Positions 36,394 to 44,094 of a DNA stretch of 64,000 nucleotides are shown here, piece after piece. A model generated the notes under the pieces. The model did not search any database and was not told where the DNA came from. It saw only the letters and a program-made list of their open reading frames with translations. Position 1 is the first letter of the stretch; each line of letters begins with the position of its first letter. Source of the DNA: Paenibacillus polymyxa (GTDB taxonomy: Bacteria > Bacillota > Bacilli > Paenibacillales > Paenibacillaceae); NCBI RefSeq assembly GCF_001719045.1, contig NZ_CP015423.1:682001-746000 (forward strand). Reading direction: 5' to 3'. The position numbers and the translations under genes were made by a program.

Positions 36394-37062
36394 CTAGCGG
36401 TTAGGAATCTCCCACCGAATCGGCTCCATTCCATGCTCCTGCAAAAATGCATTGGTACGCGAAAAAGGCTTGCTGCCAAAAAAGCCTCTGTGAGCCGCCA
36501 ATGGACTCGGATGAACGGATTTCAGCACCAAATGCTTGCTGGTGTTCACGAAGCTTGCTTTTTTCTGAGCATGGCTCCCCCACAAAATAAACACTGCTGG
36601 CTGCTCGCGCTCATTAATCGCTTCAATGACAGCATCCGTGAAACGTTCCCAACCTATTCCCTGGTGAGATTGCGGTTGTCCTTCACGCACGGTTAATACG
36701 TTGTTTAGCAGCAGCACTCCTTGCTCAGCCCAAGGAACGAGGTATCCCTGATTCGGAATGGGAGTACCGATATCATCGCGAAGCTCCTTATATATATTTA
36801 GTAGAGATGGCGGTGTTCGCACACCAGGTCTAACAGAAAAGCTCAAACCGTGAGCTTGTCCCTCTCCATGATATGGATCCTGTCCCAATATAACCGCTTT
36901 GGTCAGATGAAATGGCGTTAATTTAAGTGCGGAAAACAAGTCTTCTTTTGGAGGATATACCTTATGTAACTTGTACTCTCGGGCTAACGTATACCTTAAT
37001 TCATTAAAGTATGGCTTTTCGACCTCTTCTCGTAGTACATCATCCCAGTCATTCCCAAACAT
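36394..37062 (-). CDS. ung: Uracil-DNA glycosylase, family 1
   Basis: 222 residues (E. coli 229). It removes uracil from DNA in base-excision repair. All family-1 motifs are present: water-activating [18 protein letters not shown], uracil-binding LLLNNVLTV, and the DNA-intercalating loop [14 protein letters not shown] at 37062 with AGGAGACAGGGG upstream; residues before it in the longer frame have no similarity. It lies behind the terminator of the RNA element at 37115-37235. Confidence 0.95.
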   Translation of the reverse strand: MFGNDWDDVLREEVEKPYFNELRYTLAREYKLHKVYPPKEDLFSALKLTPFHLTKAVILGQDPYHGEGQAHGLSFSVRPGVRTPPSLLNIYKELRDDIGTPIPNQGYLVPWAEQGVLLLNNVLTVREGQPQSHQGIGWERFTDAVIEAINEREQPAVFILWGSHAQKKASFVNTSKHLVLKSVHPSPLAAHRGFFGSKPFSRTNAFLQEHGMEPIRWEIPNR

Positions 37063-37114
37063 ACCCCTGTCTCCTCTCAATATGTAGATCTGTGAAAACG
37101 GTAAGCTTTTTGAT

Positions 37115-37235
37115 CCAAAAAAATAAGCTGAACTCCTCATCCGGAGCCAGCTTATTTATTCGTTACCTGTGTTATATGCCGAAGGACCAGGAAAATATCC
37201 TTACGGTAATCAGCTACCGCAGGTCTAAATTCGAT
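37115..37235 (-). ncRNA. Candidate small RNA or riboswitch-like leader upstream of ung
   Basis: A perfect promoter (described separately) drives a ~120-nt RNA that ends in an intrinsic terminator 54 bases before the ung ATG. The 5' half can fold as a three-way junction: outer GACC/GGTC, hairpin CGGTA-GCTGAT-TACCG and hairpin AGGA-TATTT-TCCT. Rival pairings exist (ACCTG with CAGGT; AGGAAA with TTTTCCT), as in switching leaders. No open reading frame with a ribosome site lies inside. No known RNA family is recognised, so it could be a free sRNA or a cis element for ung. Confidence 0.5.
37116..37157 (-). terminator. Terminator of the RNA upstream of ung
   Basis: On the minus strand AAATAAGCTG...CAGCTTATTT with an inner GGCTCC/GGAG pairing and a loop of about four bases, followed by T7. 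Confidence 0.82.
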
Positions 37236-37241
37236 TTCCTT

Positions 37242-37269
37242 ATTATAACATTAACGATAATGATGTCAA
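37242..37269 (-). promoter_or_regulatory. Strong sigma-A promoter with extended -10
   Basis: On the minus strand TTGACA (37269-37264), 16 bases, TATAAT (37247-37242) preceded by TGT, a consensus extended -10. One of the strongest promoters in the window, yet no gene starts behind it before the terminator at 37157-37116. Confidence 0.8.
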
Positions 37270-37321
37270 GTAACTGAAAGCTTAATTCCCTCAGAAGAAA
37301 AGCTCTTTATTGCTGTATTTA

Positions 37322-37984
37322 TTACGATTTTGTATGAGCATTCAGGTATTCCAATGCATTATATAACATAACAGCAGCTTCGGCACGTGTAATCTCTTTT
37401 TTTGGATGAAACTTTTCATTTGCATCCAAGGTATTGACCTTGTAGACTAGCGAGCGTTGAATGCTACCTTGGTAAGAAGGCTCCAGTTCGCTGTCATCAG
37501 CAATATTCGCAGGTGCAATTTTAATCATGGGAAGAACGCCTGCTTTTTCCATGCCCTGAATCAGCATGTGGGTGAACTCTTCCTTGGTCAGCGCTTTGGC
37601 AGGATCGATATCTTTTGGAATGTCTACGCCATTATAATGCGCGTTGATAAAAGCTTCAGCGTACCATGCGGTATCCCTAACATGGGTGAACAGTCCACTA
37701 GCCTGTGGCGCTTTATTAAAATCAATCGCGGCCAAACTGAGCTGGAGTCCGCCGGAGATCAACTGAATGCCTTGGGCAGCGGTGATTTTAGATGACGGGA
37801 GAAACTGCGTGTCAGAGGCACCTTTGAGTAAACCCTGATCTTTAAGGGATATAATTTTTTCTTTACCGCTTACGTTATCCAAATCCTTAAATTGACTGTC
37901 TGCCGCAGACAATTGACTTCCAAAGGAGAAGGACAAAATGGCTACGGTTGTAATGGCTGCGTATGCACTTTTTCTCATACTCAT
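37322..37984 (-). CDS. SLH-domain surface protein
   Basis: 220 residues: signal peptide (M-S-M-R-K-S-A-Y-A-A then cleavage near L-S-A-A-D) and S-layer-homology repeats, seen as F-K-D-L-D-N... G-L-L-K-G, a degenerate middle copy, and the C-terminal F-H-P-K-K-E-I-T-R-A-E-A-A-V-M-L-Y-N-A-L. The conserved I-T-R-A-E/Q is the best sign. It would bind pyruvylated wall polymer. ATG at 37984 after AAGGTGG. Single gene with no other domain, so possibly a wall-organising protein. Confidence 0.82.
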   Translation of the reverse strand: MSMRKSAYAAITTVAILSFSFGSQLSAADSQFKDLDNVSGKEKIISLKDQGLLKGASDTQFLPSSKITAAQGIQLISGGLQLSLAAIDFNKAPQASGLFTHVRDTAWYAEAFINAHYNGVDIPKDIDPAKALTKEEFTHMLIQGMEKAGVLPMIKIAPANIADDSELEPSYQGSIQRSLVYKVNTLDANEKFHPKKEITRAEAAVMLYNALEYLNAHTKS

Positions 37985-38073
37985 GTTAAGTTCCACCTTG
38001 TAGTTGAATTAGGCCGCTTGGCCATTAACAACTTCATTGACGTAGTATAAGCTGGAAAGGTTGCAGGCCAAAT

Positions 38074-38952
38074 TCACTCGGTCCCTCTATCCCTTTTGGT
38101 ATTCAATGAACTCAATACTTTCACAAACTCAAGCGCTGCTGGAGTCACTTCATCAAAAGAATGCGATATAATGCCGATTTCTCTTGTAATCCTGGGGTTA
38201 ATTTCTTTGGTCGTGAGTGAATGGGACACGGACGAAAGTGTAAACCGGGATATAATGCCAACCCCCAAGTTTTTTTGAACCATGTGGACTAATGTTTCAG
38301 CCGTTTGAACTGTGAAACTCTCCTGAAAAGGAATTTGCTGTTCATGTAAGGTATTCAGTACAGCAGATTCATGCCCTCCTTTACAGAAGATAAGTTCATC
38401 CTTGTGCTGTTCCAGAGAAACCTCGCGTTCAGCTTTCAAAGGATGATTCTCCGGTATGATGGCAACCATGGAATCATGCTCCAGAATGTGAACGTCATAA
38501 TGTTCGAAAGGGGATGCTACGATTCCAATTTCGACGGTTCGATCCTCCACCCACTGTTTAATTTGATTGGAGTTCCCTTCCATCAGTTCAATAGTGACTT
38601 GCGGATATTGGGAGCGGAAGGAACAGATCGCTGCTGGAAGCAAGTTCGTAGAGGCAGCCGGAAAAGAGCCTATCTTCACCTTACCGCGCAGAAGCTTGTT
38701 CTCCTGACACGCAAGCTGAACCATTTTATGTTCAATCTCTTTCATTTGTCTGGCTAGGATCAGCATTTCCTTGCCCACATCGGTCAGTAAAAGTCCATTC
38801 TGCTTGTCGCGAATAAACAGTTTTACCTGCAAGGTGTTCTCAAATTGTATCAAAGCCTTACTAACAGCAGGCTGGGAAATAAACAGCGCTTTGGCAGCCT
38901 CCGTCATATTCATTTTCTCCGCGACCTTTGTAAACACTTCGAGATGATTCAT
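38074..38952 (-). CDS. LysR-family transcriptional regulator
   Basis: 292 residues: N-terminal winged HTH (MNHLEVFTKVAEKMNMTEAA, then ALFISQPAVSKALIQFE) and a substrate-binding domain (G-K-V-K-I-G-S-F-P-A-A-S-T). Divergent from an MFS exporter gene, it probably controls that gene and itself through the palindrome at 38974-38989. The ATG at 38952 is chosen because GGTGG lies 12 bases upstream and would be adjacent to the alternative ATG at 38964. Effector unknown. Confidence 0.88.
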   Translation of the reverse strand: MNHLEVFTKVAEKMNMTEAAKALFISQPAVSKALIQFENTLQVKLFIRDKQNGLLLTDVGKEMLILARQMKEIEHKMVQLACQENKLLRGKVKIGSFPAASTNLLPAAICSFRSQYPQVTIELMEGNSNQIKQWVEDRTVEIGIVASPFEHYDVHILEHDSMVAIIPENHPLKAEREVSLEQHKDELIFCKGGHESAVLNTLHEQQIPFQESFTVQTAETLVHMVQKNLGVGIISRFTLSSVSHSLTTKEINPRITREIGIISHSFDEVTPAALEFVKVLSSLNTKRDRGTE

Positions 38953-38973
38953 ATTCACAGACATCCACCTATT

Positions 38974-38989
38974 ATAACCATATGGTTAT
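38974..38989. promoter_or_regulatory. 16-base palindrome, likely LysR operator
   Basis: ATAACCATATGGTTAT is a perfect palindrome in the 152-base divergent gap, 22 bases before the lysR start, and fits the T-N11-A type of LysR site. Confidence 0.6.
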
Positions 38990-39104
38990 TCCTTCTATGA
39001 AATATAAGTATTTCAGTTATATCAAAACATACCTTATGATTAAAAACAACTCCAGCTCCTGAATAGCCATGTTTGTGAACTTATCATTAGAAGGGGATTA
39101 GAAT

Positions 39105-40310
39105 ATGCATTCAACTCAGAATTTTACCAATCAATCTACCAGAGTATCATCTGATACACTTCCATGGGGTGGGTTGCTGGCGCTTGCCATGACCGGATTT
39201 ATTGGTATCCTCACTGAAACTCTGCCCGCTGGTTTGTTGCCACAAATCAGCAAGGGACTCGGAATTTCGGAAGCTTTGGCTGGCCAGTTAGTCACTTTGT
39301 ATGCTCTCGGCTCACTCGTCGCTGCCATCCCTTTGACTGCTGCAACAAGGGGCTGGCGAAGACGTCCTTTATTATTGCTCTGCATCGTTGGTTTTCTTAT
39401 ATTTAACACCATTACGGCGGTGTCTACCTACTATTTTCTGACGCTGGGTGCCCGTTTTCTTGCAGGCGTATCTGCTGGTGTATTATGGGGAATGCTTGCT
39501 GGCTATGCTCGCCGAATGGTGCCGGATGCGTTAAAAGGACGCGCCATGGCCGTCGCTATGTCAGGTACCCCGCTGGCACTTGCCCTTGGCGTTCCATTAG
39601 GAACTTTCCTCGGTTCGTTTGTGGGCTGGAGAATGGTATTTGGTACCATGTCCTTTCTGGCGGTAGTCTTAGTCGTATGGGTACTATGGAAACTTCCCGA
39701 TTTTCCCGGGCAGGCCACCCACCAGCGACTCCCGTTGAGTAAGGTTTTCACAATTACCGGTGTACGCCCCATTCTAACTGTCGTTTTAATTTGGGTACTG
39801 GCGCATAATATTCTTTACACCTATATCGCTCCCTATCTAAATCAAGCTGGACTGGCCTCCCAAACGGATGTGATGCTGCTTATTTTTGGAATAACTTCGG
39901 TTGCCGGAATCGGGTTGATCGGTATGCTCATTGACCGCTGGCTGCGTTTACTGGTACTCGTGAGTACCTTCGGCTTTGCTATCGCTTCTTTGGCGCTGGG
40001 AATCGGAAGTCACCAACCTGCTGTCGTCTATTTAAGTGTTGCCTTGTGGGGACTGACCTTTGGCGGAGCCGCTACCTTACTACAGACCGCATTGGCGGAA
40101 GCGGCAGGTGAGAGTGCAGATGTGGCTCAGTCTATGCTTGTAACCGCTTGGAATTTGGCTATTGGTGGAGGCGGTTTGCTTGGCGGGATTCTTCTGGAGA
40201 CACTTGGAATCAGCTCTTTCCCGTGGACGTTGCTGATTCTTATGCTGCTTGCCTTCATTGTTTCGTGGGGTGCTAAGAATCACGGGTTCCCCCCCAAGAA
40301 ACATGGGTAG
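39105..40310 (+). CDS. MFS exporter, DHA1 family
   Basis: A 401-residue 12-helix permease of the drug/sugar exporter (DHA1) type: T-E-T-L-P-A-G-L-L-P-Q-I in helix 1, the loop 2-3 motif with R-G-W-R-R-R-P, and the antiporter motif C-like G-T-P-L-A-L-A-L-G-V-P-L-G in helix 5. Relatives export arabinose, purines or drugs; substrate unknown. ATG follows AAGGGGATT. It is divergent from the LysR gene. Its original terminator downstream is now broken by an IS element. Confidence 0.85.
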   Translation: MHSTQNFTNQSTRVSSDTLPWGGLLALAMTGFIGILTETLPAGLLPQISKGLGISEALAGQLVTLYALGSLVAAIPLTAATRGWRRRPLLLLCIVGFLIFNTITAVSTYYFLTLGARFLAGVSAGVLWGMLAGYARRMVPDALKGRAMAVAMSGTPLALALGVPLGTFLGSFVGWRMVFGTMSFLAVVLVVWVLWKLPDFPGQATHQRLPLSKVFTITGVRPILTVVLIWVLAHNILYTYIAPYLNQAGLASQTDVMLLIFGITSVAGIGLIGMLIDRWLRLLVLVSTFGFAIASLALGIGSHQPAVVYLSVALWGLTFGGAATLLQTALAEAAGESADVAQSMLVTAWNLAIGGGGLLGGILLETLGISSFPWTLLILMLLAFIVSWGAKNHGFPPKKHG

Positions 40311-40528
40311 ACCTATTACCCTATAAAAAACATCGTCGTTTAGATGGCTGAGAATCAAATCCACACTTGGCAAGAAGCTCAACGAATATATAGATCAGGT
40401 CATAAAGAACCTTCCTGTCCATCTAACTTCATGGGAACTGACCCCATAACGTGAGACAAATCAAAACACCTTCAAGAGAATCAAGCCATGTCGTAAGATA
40501 TGGAGATAACCTTGGAGGTGTTTTTACG

Positions 40529-40858
40529 TTGGCAACGAGAGTTGGCTATCCAGTAGAAGTGAAGATGAAAGCTATTGAAATGAGATTGGCAAGAGTTCCG
40601 GTAAGAGAGGTTATGGAGCAGTTGGGAATACGGAATAAGACGCAACTAAAAACATGGATGAGGTGGTATCGAAAAGGCGAAGTACATCGTCTGGAGCAAC
40701 CTGTGGGTAAACAATACAGCTACGGAAAAGGTCCAGAGCACTCTTCGGAGCTTGAAAAAGTAAAGGCGGAGAACCGATTCCTGAAGCAGCAATTGGACCT
40801 ACTAAAAAAGTGCAAGGAACTGGAAAGGAGGTGGAACCAGAAAGTTGCCGTTGCCTGA
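40529..40858 (+). CDS. IS3-family transposase OrfA (element 1)
   Basis: 109 residues with the DNA-binding HTH of IS3 OrfA proteins (V-R-E-V-M-E-Q-L-G-I then L-K-T-W-M-R-W-Y) and a C-terminal leucine-zipper helix. TTG start 10 bases after GGAGG. In normal members a frameshift or direct fusion joins it to OrfB; here a TGA at 40856 separates the two in the same frame. Confidence 0.78.
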   Translation: MATRVGYPVEVKMKAIEMRLARVPVREVMEQLGIRNKTQLKTWMRWYRKGEVHRLEQPVGKQYSYGKGPEHSSELEKVKAENRFLKQQLDLLKKCKELERRWNQKVAVA

Positions 40859-41680
40859 GTCGAATCCATTCGAGACGAAGTGACGGTGTCTGAGGCTTGT
40901 ACATGGCTCGGGATCGCAAGAGCGACCTACTACCGCTGGAAAGCAGCCGTGAAGACAGAGCACACAGATGCTACGGTGGAGAAAATCCGTGGGCTTTGCA
41001 TCCATCATAAATTTCGGTATGGTTACCGGAAAATCACCGCACTCCTTCGGGCAGAGCAAAGAATGAATCACAAACGGGTTCAGCGGATTATGCAGCGTGA
41101 GGGGCTACAGTGCCGCGTGAGGATGAAAAAACGAAAGATCACTGGGCAGCCCGCTTATCCGGCAGAAAATCTGCTGAAGCGGCAATTCCATGCAGAGGCG
41201 CCCCTGCAAAAGCTCGTCACGGACATCACCTATTTACCGTTTGGCGGAAAAATGTTGTACTTCTCTAGCATTCTAGATCTGTACAATGGGGAGATTGTGG
41301 CTTACAGTATAGCGGACAAGCAAACACGTCCTTGGTTTTGGATACGCTGAATCAACTTCCAAAACGGACAAGCAATGCTGCTCCATAGCGACCAGGGAAG
41401 CGTATATACGTCACAGGCTTATCAAGCTGCAGTAAAGGGAAAAGGCATGACCATGACCATGAGCATGTCCCGAAAAGGAACGCCCGCTGATAATGCCCCC
41501 ATCGAATCGTTTCATTCCACACTAAAGTCTGAAACGTTCTACCTCGAAGATCTCATCTGTACAACGACTGCAATCGTTGTACAGACCGTTCGAGACTACG
41601 TCACCTACTATAACTCAATTCGGATTCAAACGAAACTAAATAACCAGTCGCCGGTAGATTACAGGCGACTGGCTGCTTAA
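40859..41680 (+). pseudogene. IS3-family transposase OrfB, disrupted (element 1)
   Basis: The rve integrase core is recognisable: first Asp in LVTDITYLPF, second Asp in LLHSDQGSVYTS, Glu in NAPIESFHSTLKSE. Near 41330 a base appears lost and near 41360 one gained; between them the reading frame shifts (VLDTLNQLP is in another frame) and a TGA interrupts the main frame at 41348. Together with the TGA at 40856 this makes the transposase non-functional. Confidence 0.8.
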
Positions 41681-41777
41681 ACTTGAAAGGTGTTTTGATC
41701 CCTGTCTCACAAACGGGGATCAGTCCCATGGATTGGAAGGTTCTTTTATCAAAAGTTATAAAAGTTCTAAGATTCTT

Positions 41778-43838
41778 TTAATATAATACCTTCTCCAGAC
41801 TGCGTGCCAACTCATCATCGGGAAGGGGCTTGCGATGCGTATTCTCTAGGTAGATATATTTCTCTGTTTCTGGCATTAAATATTGTTTGGACCACAGGAA
41901 CATATCCGGACTGTCTCCCTGAAGACGAAGAAATCTCCGCACAGTGTCCGCATGAGAGATAGTGTTATCTAGATTGGTTAACCAATCTGCCCGGTAGAAA
42001 TGCTCCCATCTTCCAGTTCCTGCGAGCGATAAAGCTTCTTTACCCATTCGGTAGCTCCAAACGGTATGAGAAGCTTGTATAAATGCTCGTGGATAATCTT
42101 TTTCAAGGAACAGCCCATAAGCGCTACATAAGCTTGCCAGTCCACGTGAGCCACTTAGATGCAGTTCAATCTGCACAAGCAGTTGATTATACAGCCTTCG
42201 ACATTCATCTTCTGACAACTGCTTCATGATTCGTAGACACCGCTCTCGCAGTTCAACCCAGTCCGGGATTACCGACTCAGCTTTTTCCTTGAACCAGCGA
42301 ACCTGTTCAGAAAAAGGCCTTTCTCCAGTAGCCCAGTACAGCCGTTCATCACTGCTTTCTTTGCCTTGTAGCCAATCCCCCATAATTTGCCGAGCTGGAT
42401 GGTGATAGAATTCCTCCCCTGCTCGATCATCCTTGTGCGGGCCATAAACGATAGTGCAGCGGGAATAATCCCGGTATAATTGGGAAATCTCTTGAAGCTG
42501 ACTACTGTACAGCCGCCCGATAAAATCAGTAAGCTGATCTTCAGCATCCACTTCACCCTTCGTCCATAAATTTGCTACTAAATCCAGCGTATATACATGT
42601 GGCAAAATATTACCTGAATTGACCAGCAGGTACTCGTCCGCCCCTGAAGTAAACGCTGCTGTTAATTCCTCTACAATCAAGCTGGCTGAGGAGGGAAATT
42701 GGGTAAGATGGTTCGACGCTTGCAAGTCGTGGAAGGTCACATGGTAATATACTCCATTCTTGCCCCCATCCTGCGCCTCAGGCAATGCTGGTACACGATA
42801 ATTAAGATTCCCATGGCGCCGAGATACCATTTTACCGTAACCATTGTCCGCCCATATTTTGATCACCCCTTCGGGTACTTCAATATGCCCCTGCTTGTAT
42901 AACTCGGCAATCTCACCATACATCGCCATGCAGCACACGGGATGCTCCACAAATTCACAGATCATATTGTACTGCTTGCGAACCACATATGAGATTAATT
43001 GTCCACGTTTGTCCGGCGTATTAAAGGAAGGATCATCTTCCCAAAAAGGCTTGTCACCCTGCCCGCGAAAAGATAATACCCATACAATCTTCTCTTCCTT
43101 TTGCCGTTCAATCGCTTCCTGCCACAGCTGTTCAAACAACTCGGGATGCTCTCTGTAGCTAGCTTGTTTACCCGGAAAGGCGCGCAAAAACATCTCCGCC
43201 CCCAACGGTTCAGCATGATGATGTGTGATCCATAAGCCCATGTCTGCTGCAAGCTTATGATGGATACCTGTGCGTGGTAAATCGGTTCCGGGAATCACCA
43301 TATTTCCACCACAGCGCAGTAACGCTTCAAAAACGGGCTGCCACACCTGCTCCGTCGGTGGATAATCATCCTTCCAGCCAATCAAGCATACCTCATCATT
43401 GACAAACCACCCCCGATACCGGATCTTGGACGGTATACTGTCAACATTCTGACTCGGCATTACTATGGTATCCCGCTTAGGCGGTAGAATCTCCGCCCAG
43501 AACCAGAACGGCTCCACACCCAGAGCGAAACGGCTGTAATGAAGCAGTCCATAAATAATTCCTAATTCATCACGGCCAATAATATGGAGTACCGTTCCCT
43601 TGCTACCAGCAACAAAACGCAGACAATAGCCCTCTGGCCAATGCGGACAGCTATCTCCTTCCTGCGCATAACGGATAATGATCGAGGGCTCTACTTCTGT
43701 TAGCAATGGCTCGCGGCCAAACACTTGCTTATGATCTCGCGCAATCATGTTCCAAGCGTGGGCAATGGGCACACTTTCATCAGTTTGAAGATTGTATCCG
43801 CTTTCAGATGAAATAGTCAGAGGTTCACAGGCTTTCAT
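41778..43838 (-). CDS. GH115-like alpha-glucuronidase
   Basis: A 686-residue cytoplasmic protein resembling xylan alpha-1,2-glucuronidases of family 115: I-I-G-R-D-E-L-G-I-I-Y-G-L-L-H near the start (the helper domain), then KIRYRGWFVNDEVCLIGW, G-G-N-M-V-I-P, and W-V-L-S-F-R-G-Q-G-D. Known GH115 enzymes are usually over 800 residues; this one lacks the C-terminal beta-sandwich. No signal peptide, so it would act on imported oligosaccharides. It stands alone, with no transporter next to it. Family assignment is by eye. Confidence 0.68.
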   Translation of the reverse strand: MKACEPLTISSESGYNLQTDESVPIAHAWNMIARDHKQVFGREPLLTEVEPSIIIRYAQEGDSCPHWPEGYCLRFVAGSKGTVLHIIGRDELGIIYGLLHYSRFALGVEPFWFWAEILPPKRDTIVMPSQNVDSIPSKIRYRGWFVNDEVCLIGWKDDYPPTEQVWQPVFEALLRCGGNMVIPGTDLPRTGIHHKLAADMGLWITHHHAEPLGAEMFLRAFPGKQASYREHPELFEQLWQEAIERQKEEKIVWVLSFRGQGDKPFWEDDPSFNTPDKRGQLISYVVRKQYNMICEFVEHPVCCMAMYGEIAELYKQGHIEVPEGVIKIWADNGYGKMVSRRHGNLNYRVPALPEAQDGGKNGVYYHVTFHDLQASNHLTQFPSSASLIVEELTAAFTSGADEYLLVNSGNILPHVYTLDLVANLWTKGEVDAEDQLTDFIGRLYSSQLQEISQLYRDYSRCTIVYGPHKDDRAGEEFYHHPARQIMGDWLQGKESSDERLYWATGERPFSEQVRWFKEKAESVIPDWVELRERCLRIMKQLSEDECRRLYNQLLVQIELHLSGSRGLASLCSAYGLFLEKDYPRAFIQASHTVWSYRMGKEALSLAGTGRWEHFYRADWLTNLDNTISHADTVRRFLRLQGDSPDMFLWSKQYLMPETEKYIYLENTHRKPLPDDELARSLEKVLY

Positions 43839-44094
43839 TTATAGTCATCTCCTATTTTTTTCAACTATGAGGATTCTTCATGTCTTTATTTTATAGGTTG
43901 TCAACATACATATAAAGCTGTACCAACGTAAATATAGCTTTTTTCGGTAAATCATTTGAGAGTTGAAGCTTCATTTGAGAAAGAAAAAAGTAAGGAACAG
44001 GAGAGAAATAAGAAAGACTTGACTGCTACACTAAAAATGTTCCAAAAAATAGACTGCTCTTAAAGATTAAAGCGCAGCAAAAAGGAGACTTGAT

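Larger units (their letters stand above)
40432..41728 (+). mobile_element. IS3-family insertion sequence, decayed (element 1)
   Basis: Imperfect terminal inverted repeats of about 40 bases: TGGGAACTGACCCCATAACG at the left matches the complement of the right end (TGGGACTGATCCCC...), continuing to ATCAAAACACCTT on both sides. Inside are orfA and a broken orfB. CATGG occurs at both junctions (40430-40434 and 41727-41731), a possible 5-base target duplication that leaves the exact ends uncertain by a few bases. Confidence 0.85.
40404..41746. terminator. Rho-independent terminator split by an IS3 element
   Basis: The left arm AAAGAACCTTCC (40404-40415, then TG, TCCAT) and the right arm GGAAGGTTCTTT (41735-41746, preceded by ATGGA, TT) are perfect complements on the two sides of the IS. 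Joined, they form one strong hairpin with an 8-base loop (CTAACTTC) ending in TTTTATC, which would have served both the MFS gene and the convergent GH115-like gene. Confidence 0.7.

Noticed and set aside
40804..40880. Programmed -1 frameshift joining orfA and orfB in IS element 1
   Set aside because: An AAAAAAG heptamer is present, but the -1 frame soon stops and orfB lies in the same frame as orfA behind a TGA; simple decay explains it better.
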